Part shown: in pieces, positions 12,140-22,978 of the stretch
How the letters are laid out: each line of letters begins with the position of its first letter
Position numbering within the stretch: position 1 is the first letter of the stretch
Assembly: GCA_036250225.1 (NCBI GenBank)
Contig: JAPZLL010000010.1
Coordinates: 1,054,001 to 1,118,000 of the forward strand
Origin: Cercophora sp. LCS_1
Lineage: Eukaryota > Ascomycota > Sordariomycetes > Sordariales > Lasiosphaeriaceae
Reading direction: 5' to 3'
Length of the DNA: 64,000 bases
Program-made: the position numbers and the translations under genes
Notes under the pieces: generated by a model
The model's database searches: none
Seen by the model: only the letters and a program-made list of their open reading frames with translations
What the model was told of the DNA's origin: nothing

Positions 12140-14892
12140 GATAGGCCAAGGGACAACGAAGGAAGAGAAGAGAAGAAAGTGAACGACTGCGGCGGCGTGC
12201 TACACAGCGGACGAGCGGACTCTATAGACACACACTCGACACTGGAGACTGCGAGGCCGTACCGGAGAGAAACCTCGGAAGCGGGCTGGCATCCTGGCGC
12301 CATGGCGCGGCACATATATATACGGCGTTGGGTATGTTGGCTCCCGGCCAAGCACGACAGCGCGGACGAGGGCTGGCTCCCGGGGAGGGGTGGGAATGTC
12401 GACACGACCAGGATGACCTCCTTCCGATCTGGGGCAGAGTCCAGGGCAAAGGCGAGATCGCGGTCGAATTTACCCAGATTCTTATCGACCACATGGATTG
12501 GCCCACCCCATTGGCCAGGGATGGACAGCGTGAGGTTAAGATTATGTTGCGGTCGACTTGCTCGACGGGGCAGGTCGGCCATCTCACAGCCGTGGAATGC
12601 GACCTCGATTGGGCGAGCCGGGGCTTTTAGCCAAGCACCGTTAATTTGGAGAAGCGACGGCCACGGGACCGCGTCTTGATGCAAAGTTGCACTGCAGCCT
12701 CTGCGGGGAATTATGGCCACTGCGACCGCAATAACGGCGAGCATTGGGGTGGGGAAGCAGTGGGGGAGCCAGAGTGCCAGAAACACAACTGTCTTGGGCG
12801 AATTCCAGCGCGCCCTTAAGAACGGGCGGGACCACGCGAGCCTGTCGCATACGAGCCTGCGGTACCACTCGCCGTTGCGTGCGCACGTTGCATGCCGAGT
12901 GCTGCTACCGTGCGTGGCAGCTGTCGACGTGGTGTTGTCGTGTCGAGAGCGACGCCGGTGGTGATGTTCATGTCTAAGGCGAGGGCGCGCCATGACGAAG
13001 CTTCGGATGCGATCTGCCTGGCGCCGCCGTGGCTTCTCAGCCTCGACCAGATCGGGGAGAGGCCAGATTCCGGCAGTGAAGCCAAGCCAACGTTATCCTT
13101 CCCGCCATGTGTTATCCCTGTCGTCGCCAAGGCACGGCGAGGGGAGCGCAGGACCGCATGGATCTGGTTCTCGGGGCACAAGCGCCGACGGAGACGCAGC
13201 GCAGGCACGGCAGATGCTGGCCGGATTCGCAATCCAGATCACTATGGCCGCGCAGAGCCGACAAGTGGGAAAATCATTGTGCGGGAGGAGATTGAGCACA
13301 TTGTCGATGGTCTCCAGCAGGCAGGACCGGTATCCAGATTTGATAGCTCCCTCGTCATGCAGGGCGGAGAGACACAAGGGGGGCAGGCACTTTCCATGCT
13401 ACCCCGCAGTCCCTTTTTTCCCGCAGCGCCCGTCGCCGCCGTGCCGTCGCCGTTCGCTCGCTAGCCGGCTTGCCCTGCCAGTGCCGAAGCCAAATGCTTG
13501 TCGCCGCCTCGGTGCCAGGTCCCGAGAGATGCCCCTTTCGGTCAAGGTGAGCTGAGGGTCCCAGAGAGCCGCCGGCAACGGTCGCACAGCAGGACGGTTC
13601 CACCGCCCTTGACCAGAAAGCTGGATGCTTCGGAACACCAGGCAGCTTCCCAGGTGCAAACGGCGTTGATCGGCGGGCAACAGACAGGCTCCCTCGTATG
13701 CCCCCATTGCTGCATTTGCGTGCTGCGTTTGCGTGACCGGCTTCCCTTTGAGGCTAAAGGCTTGCACTGGCAAACGAACAACATCAAGATTTCACCCGGC
13801 TCCTGCTGGGAGCCTACGTTGCAGCGATGCCACCGCGTGGCACAGCTCAGACTAGCGCACAGCCTCTCAGCATCATGATCTGCAACGGTGCAAACAGCGT
13901 AAATCTCGTTGGCGCGCCGGTTGGCACGACTCAAGGACCTCGGCGGCATCTTGTTGGCAGGCGGCCGTGGAATTGCGGTATATTCTCGAGAGTACTGGGT
14001 ATATCCGTGGTGTTGCGCATATATTGTTGGGCGCCGGCACCCTGCATGCCAGATTGGCGGCCCCTCGCCCTGTCTCAACTAGGCAGCTGGTCATCTTTCA
14101 GAGGCTGTCTTCATCTTACTTCGCACCAACCACATGTTGTCGCGTTTGCTGAGGCCTCGGCGCAACATTGGTCGACCATATGTCGTCGGCAGCACGCGGG
14201 AGTCCCCGAAATTCTTCAGACCTTAGCGATCAAGGCACGATCTAGGTTGGTTGGTTTGGGTTGTACCGAGGCAATCACGAAAAAGGGGGAGGGTGTGAGA
14301 AACGAGAGTTGCACGCGGCGCGGCACGCGCTTCAGCGTGTCGTGCCTGCTGTGCGACACGGACTTATCCCAAGGGCGCTGCGAGCAACAAGAGATGCAGG
14401 AAAAAAAAAAAAGGGTTGGGGGGGGGGGGGAACGGATCGCCATACACTGATGGGCATAAGGCGCTCCAATGCGGAAACAGAAGATCCTATGCCGACACTT
14501 GTGGGAGGAGTGCACCGCAGCCAGCAAACGGTTGCAAGCACCAAACTTCGCAGGCTTCCACGGACCCGCCTCGTGTTGAGTGCGCCCCACCTCAACTGGG
14601 ATGCCCAATCACAGCGCCTCAATTCGAATTGGCTCGCCCCGTGCGGTCTGCGGCTGTGGCGCCGGCAAGCGCGCTCCGTCAACGGCTTCAACCAGAAACC
14701 GTCCGGGATCCCGCCGAGCAGCGAAAATCGCACCACCAAAGAGACACGCGACCTGCCCAAAGAATCTCCAGCTTCCTCATCCACACGCGCTACTTTTCAG
14801 CAGCAATCTCCCGCACGCGCCGCCTCGCCACCGAGCGCCCACCCGTTCACCGAATCCTCGCCGGTTTTTCCCCCCACATAGACACGACCACC
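12140..14892. other. Intergenic, about 2.75 kb
   Basis: The left part is the promoter of the subtilase. The remainder is GC-rich with overlapping open frames on both strands, none showing a domain, signal peptide or splice-consistent extension. A poly-A/poly-G run lies near 14400-14429. The stretch near 14700-14890 is the leader of the BolA gene. A lineage-specific transcript cannot be excluded. Confidence 0.45.
12311..12323 (-). promoter_or_regulatory. TATA box of the subtilase gene
   Basis: Sequence CACATATATATAC (GTATATATATGTG on the coding strand), about 175 bp upstream of the start codon at 12139. Strong TATA match in otherwise GC-rich sequence; positional inference. Confidence 0.5.
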
Positions 14893-15339
14893 ATGATCTG
14901 CCGATCCTGCCTCCGAGCCGGCGCCGCCCGTGCTCCAAGAGCACTCTCCCAAATACTTCTCACCCGACCGCTCTCTATGTTGTTGGCGCCCCGGGCCTCG
15001 CCTGCGCAATCCCTTTCCCGCTCTCCCACAATCCCACGGGCTCTGCCAACAACCCAACGACTACGATTCTTTGCTTCGGCCGCGGAGCCACTCGAGAAGC
15101 CAGAGGGTCTTACAGATGGCGAGTCTCAAGTCTGGGATAAGGTGGTTGCCGAGCTTGAGCCGACACAACTAGTTGTGCAGGATATCTCGGGCGGGTGCGG
15201 GTCCATGTATTTCATCGATGTGAGCTCGGAACGGTTCCGCGGGTTGAATATGCTCAAGCAGCAGAGGATGGTCAATGCGGCGCTTGGCGAGTTGGTGAAG
15301 GAGTGGCATGGGGTGCAGTTGAAGACGAGGGTGCCATAA
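14893..15339 (+). CDS. Mitochondrial BolA-family protein (Bol3/BOLA3-like)
   Basis: Single exon, 148 residues. The first about 65 residues are rich in Arg, Ala and Ser without acidic residues (MICRSCLRAGAARAPRAL...), as in a mitochondrial presequence. The C-terminal about 80 residues form a BolA domain: LEPTQLVVQDISGGCGSMYF, the SERFRGLNMLKQQRMV helix and the final LKTRVP. The GGCGS segment carries the Cys used with monothiol glutaredoxins or Nfu to bind a [2Fe-2S] cluster in BOLA3-type proteins. Expected role: delivery of Fe-S clusters to mitochondrial lipoate synthase and succinate dehydrogenase. Identity well supported; the Bol3 rather than Bol1 assignment is an inference from the Cys motif. 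Confidence 0.85.
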   Translation: MICRSCLRAGAARAPRALSQILLTRPLSMLLAPRASPAQSLSRSPTIPRALPTTQRLRFFASAAEPLEKPEGLTDGESQVWDKVVAELEPTQLVVQDISGGCGSMYFIDVSSERFRGLNMLKQQRMVNAALGELVKEWHGVQLKTRVP

Positions 15340-17069
15340 GGTTCCTCTTTGTAGAAAGCGTGGGAAGATGGGGTGATTGGGTTGGTAGGGAATTGGGGGT
15401 GTAAAAATGGATAGACTTGATACCATGTATAAACAGATGATATTCCGCTCTTGTGCTTGGCTGGGTATGGGAACCTGGGATGCTTGGGTTGTGAAGAGCG
15501 AGGTACGTCACTGTGGCCGGATGAAAGTGAACCTTGCACGGGAGAGACAGAACGGTGTGTTGATGGGATCATGACCCAGTTATCCATCTCCTAGGCTTTT
15601 GTGTAGTTGATATTATCATCTCCAAAAACGAAGTGTGGCTGTTTCCTCCCGGCGTTGCTTATCCCAAAGGCCAGGGGCTCGAAGCTTATCCGGACTCCAT
15701 GTCTGTCCCGTAACCCTCGCTCATCTATCCAAGCTAAGGCCTCAGGAACATTGCGGCATTCGTAATTTCTCTCTTTCAATATTGCCCCGAATAGATATTT
15801 CGAATGCTCATGACTGCTAGACACCAACTAATCCTGAGCTCCAGATCCGAGCTGTCCAGGCCAGTGTCCTCTCACATGCACCCAGAGCGCCGAAACATCT
15901 CCGCTTTCATCACATGCCTAGAACCTAGATGGGATGCACTGACCCTGTCAGATCGATCTCCGACTTGGCCCGAGGGTGTCAGAGTGCTTTGGACTCAGCC
16001 TTACCAGCCGCTGACGACGGCACAATCTCATACATGCACGAAATACCATTGCCCCTACGCTTACAGGAAGGTGTAGAGAGGTTCTGCAAGCCCATTCCCA
16101 ACTTGAGCGTCTCATGGTCAAACTCTTAGGCTTGACTCGCTTCCTCTCGCCGTTAATACTCACCAACGGAAGCATGAGCACGCGTTGTCAAGCTTCCCCT
16201 TTCACGCAACTCCGCTAGGGCTTCCAGTTAGGAAGGTGGTGAGTGCATCAGCAGTTTTAGACGAGGTCGTTGTGGAATTGGAGAGGGATTTTGAGCGACA
16301 CGTGTGAGTTTCCTCGTTTGGAGTGGTGAAGTTCAAGCGAGATGTCACGATGCCACCCTGCCTGTGGTCGTCTCATGTTTTCAAAAATTGGCTTCCAAAC
16401 CATGTCAACCCGGTTTTGCGAAAAGAGACGATAAGAAACGTTTCCGCATCTATTTTGCCTATTCGCAAACGTTGCAATGCCATCACTCACTGTTGCGATG
16501 CTGTGGCGACGGCGACCTGTCAAAGTGACCTGAGAAAGGGGTCCCAGGTTCTAGATCAGGCACGTTTCAGCGTTCCTGCAGGACTCCCCACTCACCCCTG
16601 CAAGGCTCAGGGCAATTGGCGGCCTTGGCTCCCGCCGTGACACCAGGTTTTCTCAGCTGCGCCCCACCCCAGGAACGCACCCCCGGATTCACGTCGCAGT
16701 GGTTATTTTCGTTTCCTCAACATGTTGGATGGAACTGAAGAAACCCGGAACCGACTCGCCATCAGAGGCGCCCTAAGGCACTGCGACACTGCAGCCGTGA
16801 CACACGGATTCTAATTTTTTGTTCACCTTTCGGAGACCGTTCCCGCCCAACGGTGTGGCCCCGTTGCAGCAGTGGGTCGGACGTGTGCCACCGTGTCTGT
16901 TGTGTGTGTTGTGTGTGTCTGCTTCGAAGGGCGCCCAACCGAGTCTAGACCGCGTCGGGCTCAACCAAGTTCCGCCCTCCCCCCAGCGTCTCGCCGGCAC
17001 GCAACGCTGCCTCCGACTTGCCTTCCTTGGTAGTCGTAGCCAAGTGGGCATTGCGCTCACAATCGAACC
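15340..17069. other. Intergenic, about 1.7 kb
   Basis: 3' flank of the BolA gene and upstream region plus probable leader of the kinase gene. A TG-rich run is present near 16896-16921. No coding sequence or RNA gene supported. Confidence 0.5.
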
Positions 17070-19589
17070 ATGCCGAACCTGCAGCACCTCGAGCTGGAGC
17101 TCTCCGGCCCCAAGCAAAAGGCGGTCGAGGATGCCCGCAAGGCCCAGACGGCCATCCTCAGGGAGTGCGCCGAGGCCGGAAGGGACCCACCTCCCTACCA
17201 GCTCTCCGAGCTGATCGGGAAGGGCAGCTTCGGGCGTGTTTACAAGGCTTCGGACCCGCGGACCCGGCCGGCGCGGCTGGTGGCGGTCAAGATCATCAGC
17301 ATCGAGGAGGGAGACAATTTCAGCCCCGGCGCCGCCGACACCTTCAACGACATCCTCAAGGAGGTCAATACGCTCAAGCTCCTCAGCAGCGGCGGTGCCA
17401 GGAATATCAATGTCGTCCTGGACACGGTTCTGGTTGGCCAGTCGGTCTGGATCGTCACCGAGTACTGCGCCGGCGGCAGTGTGGCCTCCCTGATGCGGCC
17501 CACCGGCGGTCTCCCTGAGAAATGGATCATCCCAATCCTCAGGGAGATTGCCGAGGCCGTGTACTGGGTCCACCGCCAGGGCATCATCCATCGTGATATC
17601 AAGTGCGCTAATGTCCTGGTAACCGACTCCGGGGGCGTCCAGCTGTGTGATTTCGGTGTTGCGGGCATCATCGAGACCAAGTTCGACAAGAGGAGCACAG
17701 TGACGGGAACTCTTCAGTGGATGGCGCCCGAGCTTTTCGACTCGAGCGTGTCGTACGGGATGGAGGTCGATATCTGGGCCTTTGGATCCATGGCGTACGA
17801 AGTAGCGTCCGGACTGCCGCCCAACGCCACAACGCATATCGACCTTGACAACTTTGGCTCGCATCTGAAGCAGTATTGCCCGCGTCTGGATGGTGACAAG
17901 TACTCGGAGGGACTGAAGAGCCTGGTAGCCTTTTGCTTGGTCGATGACCCGGCCAAGCGGCCATCGATCGAGGAGATCCAGCAGCACCTCTACTTGGCCA
18001 ACACCCAAGAGGTATACCCGACGGAATCCCTCTCGAAGCTCGTTAGCGCTTACAAGCTGTGGGAGGCTCAAGGCGGCATTCGACGGTCCCTATTCTCCGC
18101 AGGCGGTGCCCAGGGAGCAGCCAGTTTCGATGACGAGGAAGAAGGGCCCAACGACGAGTGGGTCTTCGACGACGGGAACGATCTCGAAAACTCGGAAGAT
18201 GTGAGAGCCGTGGCTGATGCCTACGGGCTGAATCTCGGCGATCAGACCGAAAAGCCAGCGGCAAGGGTAGCGCGGCGCCGTAGACCACCAAAGAACATGC
18301 CCCAGTTCAAGGGTCCCTTGGAGAGAGTCTTCGACCCCAACACCCTCTCTAACTATGGCGACAACGCCCGTGCCTTTTATGGCAGGCAAGATTCGCCTCC
18401 ATCGCCCAAATCAGATCTGCCTCTTCGCAACCTATCACAGGACTCAACCGTGCGGGAGTCGCTGATCAACCTTGATCTCGACATGGGTGGGGACACTCTG
18501 ACACGGTTCAACGACGCCGAGACGATCAAGCCAAGCAGCCAAAAGCCGCTTCAGATCGACACGGGAGACATCAATCGTCGCAAGACACAGGACTGGACCT
18601 TCCCAGCGATGACGCCCGCCTTCGAGACTTCCCAATCCGACCTGTACCCCTATAATCCCCCATTCCACATGGACACAACACCGCAGCCGCCTCGGGCTTT
18701 CCACTCAGCCAATGTGTCCATCGACCACCGCATCTCGCTCACCGTTCCCGACCCCGTACCCAACCGGGCGTCGACCCTCAGCCTCATTGACCTGGACGAG
18801 AGCATCGTCGCCCCTCCCACCATCACCTACCCCTCATACCCCGAGCATCATGCGCCATCGTACTCGGAACCCCACGCCCTCACAATCGACACAGTCACCT
18901 TCTCCAACCCCAACCGCGCATCCAACGTGTCTCTCATTGACCTAGACGCCTCCATCCCCGAAGCTACCCGCCCCTCCACCGCATCCTCCTACAACCCCTC
19001 GTACACGCCCTCCTTTGACGTAGCGCCCAACCGCGCTTCCAACCTCTCCCTCATCGACCTCGACGCATCCATTCCCTCACCAGACCTCACCCGCCCCTCA
19101 ACCGCTGGCTCCCAAACCACCTCCCCGGGTTCCCTCAACGATGGCGCCCCTTTTGATCTCGAGTTCGAGATCCAATCATACCAATCCTACCGCGAACCCT
19201 CCATGTACGTAACCGACACTCTGGACCTCGACTCCCTCCGCAACGCAACGCCCTCGCCCACCTCGCGCCCCTCCAGCCGCGCCATGCGCCTGCGGATTCC
19301 ATCGCCCATGTCTTCAGGCGTCGTTCTGCCCTCGCGATCGTCATCTTTATCGCGCCCAGCGTTCTCCTTTTCTGTGTCGAGCGGACGGACCAATAGCGTG
19401 GCGAGTATTGTGCCGCCTCTGCCGCCTCTACCTTCGCCGCCTTCAGCTACGGTGTTGCAGGGGCTGGGGTCGAGAGAGGAGCTCAAGGACGAGCTGCAGA
19501 GCATGATTGCGAGTCTGAATGAGCATTTGCAGCATACGGCTGAGTGTTTGGCTGCGATGCCAGTGAGGAGGCTGGGGGAGGTGAGGTGA
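17070..19589 (+). CDS. Ste20/GCK-family serine/threonine protein kinase
   Basis: Single exon, 839 residues. The kinase domain covers about residues 44-310: glycine loop GKGSFGRVYKA, catalytic Lys74 (VAVK), HRD loop with Asp176 (IIHRDIKCANVLV), DFG with Asp194, then GTLQWMAPELF. The HRDIKCANVL and GTLQWMAPE forms are those of germinal-centre/Ste20 kinases such as fungal Sid1, Nak1 and Don3. The C-terminal about 480 residues are disordered, Ser/Pro/Thr-rich, and hold three near-identical NRASxxSLIDLDxSI repeats. Roles of relatives are septation, polarity and morphogenesis. The start at 17070 precedes a short helical segment and the kinase domain. Kinase activity is certain by motif; the specific orthologue is not resolved. 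Confidence 0.92.
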   Translation: MPNLQHLELELSGPKQKAVEDARKAQTAILRECAEAGRDPPPYQLSELIGKGSFGRVYKASDPRTRPARLVAVKIISIEEGDNFSPGAADTFNDILKEVNTLKLLSSGGARNINVVLDTVLVGQSVWIVTEYCAGGSVASLMRPTGGLPEKWIIPILREIAEAVYWVHRQGIIHRDIKCANVLVTDSGGVQLCDFGVAGIIETKFDKRSTVTGTLQWMAPELFDSSVSYGMEVDIWAFGSMAYEVASGLPPNATTHIDLDNFGSHLKQYCPRLDGDKYSEGLKSLVAFCLVDDPAKRPSIEEIQQHLYLANTQEVYPTESLSKLVSAYKLWEAQGGIRRSLFSAGGAQGAASFDDEEEGPNDEWVFDDGNDLENSEDVRAVADAYGLNLGDQTEKPAARVARRRRPPKNMPQFKGPLERVFDPNTLSNYGDNARAFYGRQDSPPSPKSDLPLRNLSQDSTVRESLINLDLDMGGDTLTRFNDAETIKPSSQKPLQIDTGDINRRKTQDWTFPAMTPAFETSQSDLYPYNPPFHMDTTPQPPRAFHSANVSIDHRISLTVPDPVPNRASTLSLIDLDESIVAPPTITYPSYPEHHAPSYSEPHALTIDTVTFSNPNRASNVSLIDLDASIPEATRPSTASSYNPSYTPSFDVAPNRASNLSLIDLDASIPSPDLTRPSTAGSQTTSPGSLNDGAPFDLEFEIQSYQSYREPSMYVTDTLDLDSLRNATPSPTSRPSSRAMRLRIPSPMSSGVVLPSRSSSLSRPAFSFSVSSGRTNSVASIVPPLPPLPSPPSATVLQGLGSREELKDELQSMIASLNEHLQHTAECLAAMPVRRLGEVR

Positions 19590-20140
19590 TGAGGCCAGGG
19601 GATGTGATGGGGTTTATTGAACTGTTTGACATTGTGGGATTGCGAATAGCGGACAGTGTCGGATGTAAGCTGCGAGATAGCAAGAGACAGGATATATATA
19701 ATACGAGTGAAATTTAATGGTGATGTCTACCTAAGCGGTCCTCCAGTTAGTGAAGCAAGAGAACCAGTGCCAGCGCCTGCTATTTTCCCGGCAGAACCCG
19801 CGCATGCCCCTGCAGGCCCCAGGTTCGCCAGATGGCAAGAGCAGCTGTCTTTGGCCAACGGGACAGCAAACACGCCTTCCCGTCAAGCCAACGACGAAGC
19901 AAGCACACCAAGAATGGCAGTCACGAGTCACAGACCGCGAGACCAGACGAAATCTCTCCCCCTCATTCGACTCTCATCTTTCCTCTCCCCTTCCATCAAC
20001 CACCATTCCATCTCCAGCCATCAGTCAGCCCACCGGCCATCATTGTTCTACCAACCATTGTTTCACCGACTAGCCTTTTATCGCGTGCTTCCGTCCCACT
20101 TGTCCTCGTCTTCGTCTTCATTTTCATCCCGATCAGAACC
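19590..20140. other. Intergenic, 551 bp
   Basis: Kinase 3' flank and promoter/leader of the stop-interrupted secreted-protein gene. A TATATATAA run at about 19691-19700 is present but lies too far from the next start to assign. Pyrimidine-rich leader near 19960-20140. Confidence 0.4.
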
Positions 20141-20685
20141 ATGCACTTCAAGACGCTCACCGCTCTCCTTTCCATCATCACCCTGGCCTCCGCAGACGAC
20201 GCCTAGAAGGAGGAGCCCTGCGGCGGCACCGGAGAGGGAGTTTGCAGCCTCGGCCTCAAGATCGACATGGCACAGAACGGAACAAAGCACAACTTCCATG
20301 TCAAGGAAGCCATTGTCTACGACAGATGGTGCAACGTCCTCGGCAATGTCATCGACCCACCAAAGGGTCGCGTCGAAATACCCTCCAAGCTTCCCAAGAC
20401 TCTCGCCCTATATCGCCTAGGCAATGGAGCAGATGCGTATTTCCGTTACGGCGAGAAGCCCTTTGGCGGGAGGAAGAACTGGTTCCATTGCAAAGAGTGG
20501 GAGACGAGCCGCACTCCATCGTGTGTCCTAGCGGGCGGCCAAGCCGGAAAACTTTATGGGTGGAAACATTGTACAGACTCGGTCTCCTACCAGAGAAGGC
20601 GAGTTTGCCACTGTGTCTACCTACATTTCGGGCAACGTTGCTAACATACTCATGTCACAGGTGCACGAAAGCCTTCGACTGCTAG
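20141..20685 (+). pseudogene. Small secreted cysteine protein, first of tandem pair, early in-frame stop
   Basis: Exons 20141..20520 and 20661..20685 are joined across a 140-bp intron (GTGTGT donor, GTCACAG acceptor). The frame starts with a signal peptide (MHFKTLTALLSIITLASA) and continues in the same frame through an in-frame TAG at 20204-20206, three codons after the likely cleavage site. After it come about 110 residues that align with the downstream neighbour: paired Cys near the start, VYDRWCNVLG, NWFHCKEWE and the terminal CTKAFDC. No GT dinucleotide occurs between the ATG and the TAG, so splicing cannot remove the stop from this start. It is therefore a pseudogene, a read-through case or an alternative-allele stop. 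Function unknown. Confidence 0.7.
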
Positions 20686-21450
20686 ACGACGATTGTCTCG
20701 ACATCCCTTCCCCGTTTGCCCCCCAAGGGAGTTTGATACTGTACCGGTCTAGGAATTTTGCAGGAGCAGAGAACAGTAGCTTTGTCGTGGACAATACAGT
20801 GCCGAAGGATCAATGGTCGGACTGGGCGGTTGGTGGTTGATGGCGTGTATGATTCCAGGGTATTGGTAGTGTAATATCGTTTGAACTCTGTTTTCGCACA
20901 CTCCATGCCTCTTCGTTTTGGACACTGCGCCATACATAACTCCGGTCCTCTCTGGGTGCCACGAAAGCCAACTATCGCCACGATTTGGCCTCTCCCGATT
21001 CCCAAAAGACATTGGTATTTATAAGTTGACGCGATTTAAAATTAACCCTACGCTGAATTGAAATGAAGATGCATCGCAAATTTGAATACCACGCAGGCAG
21101 TATAGTGGCAGCAGCGTTGTAAAGATACACGGAGGCATTGGCGAGCCGGTCATGTAAGGCAAGTCATGGGAGCAGTGTGCTAGAGACGAAAATGGGGCAT
21201 GTGAAAAACAGAGCGATATAGCAGTCTTAGATTTATCAGAGACTGAGTTCCCTGCCGTGACTTATTTCCAGATTTTTGGCTTTGCCCGATCCATTCTCCA
21301 TTCGTGCCTCCAACAACGTCATCCGAGCTTGGAATATTACATCTAGGTTCTTTGCTCCTATAATGGTCTTGGCCTCTTCCTCCTGGCAACATCCTCTAGA
21401 AACAACCTCGGCCATCACCACTGCCTAGGCTTCACTGACTAACTGACAGC
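20686..21450. other. Intergenic, 765 bp
   Basis: Spacer between the two related secreted-protein genes, carrying the promoter of the second. No coding sequence or RNA gene supported. Confidence 0.45.
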
Positions 21451-22037
21451 ATGTCCTTCACATCTTTTATCACTCTCACTATCCTCGTCCTGACTGCCGC
21501 TGGTGGCTGGTTCGACCCGCCCTGCACCACCGAACCCGAAGGCAGATGCACCCTCGGCCAAGCAGGCATCATGGTCAGGAGAAAATCAGATGGCACCCCC
21601 TTTACCCACGGCATCGACTACGCCTACGTCTGTGAGTGTTTTCTATTGATAAAAGCCAGTCTTGTATCCAAATACTTTCGTTATTTCCCCAGTATGAACG
21701 TCCCCAAAGCTCGCTGGCTCATCACCGTGCCTCAGACAATAGCAAGTGCGACCAGATCGGCAAGTACACTTACCCTCTGAACGGCGCCGAAATCACTTCG
21801 CAGCTTCCCTATGTCATCATCATCAAGGAGAGAGGCCACGATGGTCACCCCGAGCAGATGATCTTTGAGTACGCCGGCGGCACCTACACCGACTTTGAGT
21901 GCAAGGAAGTCTACAGCACTGAGTCGCTTGGCATGCCCAACTATGCCCTGCGGTGTGTATTTTCTGGCAACATGCAAAAGATTTAATGCTGATTGCTTCG
22001 CAGCTGCAAGAAGGATTTCGACTGCTCGCAAAAGTAA
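21451..22037 (+). CDS. Small secreted cysteine protein, second of tandem pair
   Basis: Gene join(21451..21631, 21736..21952, 22004..22037), 143 residues. Signal peptide MSFTSFITLTILVLTAAG, then a mature domain with six cysteines (PPCTTEPEGRC, SKCDQIGKYTYP, TDFECKEVY, LRCKKDFDC). Splice sites were picked from GTGAGT/CCTCAG and GTGTGT/TTCGCAG signals and because they yield colinear similarity to the upstream copy (VYNSKCDQIG against VYDRWCNVLG; CKKDFDC against CTKAFDC). The second intron lies at the same position and phase as the single intron of the upstream copy; the first intron is absent there. Secreted and disulfide-bonded by inference. I do not recognise a named family; effector-like or antimicrobial roles are only possibilities. 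Confidence 0.75.
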
Positions 22038-22570
22038 ATTGTTTCTTGACGAGCATTGAGAAGGGATGGACAGGATGATCTTGCTCGTCGTTATGGCGGC
22101 AAGTCTTCAAATGGAAAGAGACGATTGATAGAGGATGACAGCTACAAACCATCAATGCTAAGAATGGTTTCCGCTAACACAGGATCTGGTCTCAAGCAAT
22201 GTGTCGTTGTCGTCGTTGTCGTCGTCGCCGTCGTCGTCAAAGTGATGTTGTCCCAGCCAATCATCTCACTCGGATCATCGCCCCGGAAACCCCCGACCCG
22301 ACAACTCCCGCGTCCAAAATCGTGCCACCACCAACATGCCACCAAGAAAAGCCAAGCCCATCTCGCCCCTTTTCTCTCCAATGCGCTGCAAACACCGCAA
22401 TATGCGTCAGCTCACAGTGGTGCAACACCAAAATGGAGGTCCCCGGCAGTGCATCCAGCCCCGCGAACACAACGAGTATGAATACCGCGCTCCAACCACG
22501 GACAAACACAACAAATCATCATCACCATCAATCAATTGACCAACCAACAACCAACTTGAACACCAACACA

Positions 22571-22580
22571 GTTATAAACA
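22571..22580 (+). promoter_or_regulatory. TATA-like element upstream of the 88-residue gene
   Basis: GTTATAAACA lies about 140 bp upstream of the ATG at 22712 and about 65 bp upstream of the putative 5'-UTR intron donor. Positional inference. Confidence 0.35.
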
Positions 22581-22692
22581 AAACCTGCATTGTGCTTTCA
22601 ACACAACCAAACACCATTGCCATTCGTCGCCCATCATGTACGTCCCCTGCACTTCAAACCAGTCTACCAAACAGCGCGCTAACAGATCTTAG

Positions 22693-22711
22693 CACACACA
22701 CACACACACAA
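22693..22711 (+). repeat. (CA)n dinucleotide run in 5' leader
   Basis: About nine CA units directly before the start codon at 22712, immediately after the putative acceptor of a leader intron. Confidence 0.8.
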
Positions 22712-22978
22712 ATGGAAGACGAAGAATTCTACTATCTAATGCTCGACGACCTCGAGCGCCTCGAACGCGTGCACCACCACCGCGAGCCACCACCGGAGCC
22801 AACACTCCCACTGCAAAGACGACGCAGCTCCTTCACCCAAGTCACGCAGGAACTGATCCACAATCCCTGGACGTCCGGGTTGCGGACTGCTGTCGCTGGT
22901 GCGCTGAAAGCGAGTATTGATGCTGTTGCGGGGACGTTGGCTGAGGGTCGGAGGAGGTCGCTGTCTTTTCCACATTAA
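22712..22978 (+). CDS. Small hypothetical protein, 88 residues
   Basis: Single exon starting MEDEEFYYLMLDDLERLERV, with an acidic Tyr-rich N-terminus followed by an HHHREPPPE linker, an RRRSSFTQVTQELIHNPW segment, an Ala-rich helix (AVAGALKASIDAVAGTLAEG) and a basic end RRRSLSFPH. RRRSSFT and RRRSLSF resemble basophilic kinase sites. The frame is open far upstream, but that part is low-complexity and crosses a probable leader intron, so the ATG at 22712 is preferred. No known family recognised; no signal peptide or membrane segment. Confidence 0.5.
   Translation: MEDEEFYYLMLDDLERLERVHHHREPPPEPTLPLQRRRSSFTQVTQELIHNPWTSGLRTAVAGALKASIDAVAGTLAEGRRRSLSFPH

Larger units (their letters stand above)
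22038..22711. other. Intergenic and 5' leader, 674 bp
   Basis: 3' flank of the secreted-protein gene, then promoter and leader of the 88-residue gene. A probable 5'-UTR intron has a GTACGT donor at about 22638 and a CTAAC...TTAG acceptor at about 22692. A short GTC-rich run lies near 22206-22240. Confidence 0.4.

Noticed and set aside
12892..13464. 190-codon plus-strand frame in the long intergenic region
   Set aside because: Overlaps comparable frames in the other strand and frames; no motif or signal peptide.
14400..14429. Poly-A followed by poly-G run considered as a mobile-element tail
   Set aside because: No target-site duplication or element body next to it; probably simple sequence.
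16773..18071. 432-codon minus-strand frame opposite the kinase
   Set aside because: Overlaps the kinase domain in antisense and has no family features.
20556..20840. Frame running past the first secreted-protein gene to 20840
   Set aside because: Would skip the acceptor at 20660 that restores the conserved CTKAFDC end; likely 3' flank.
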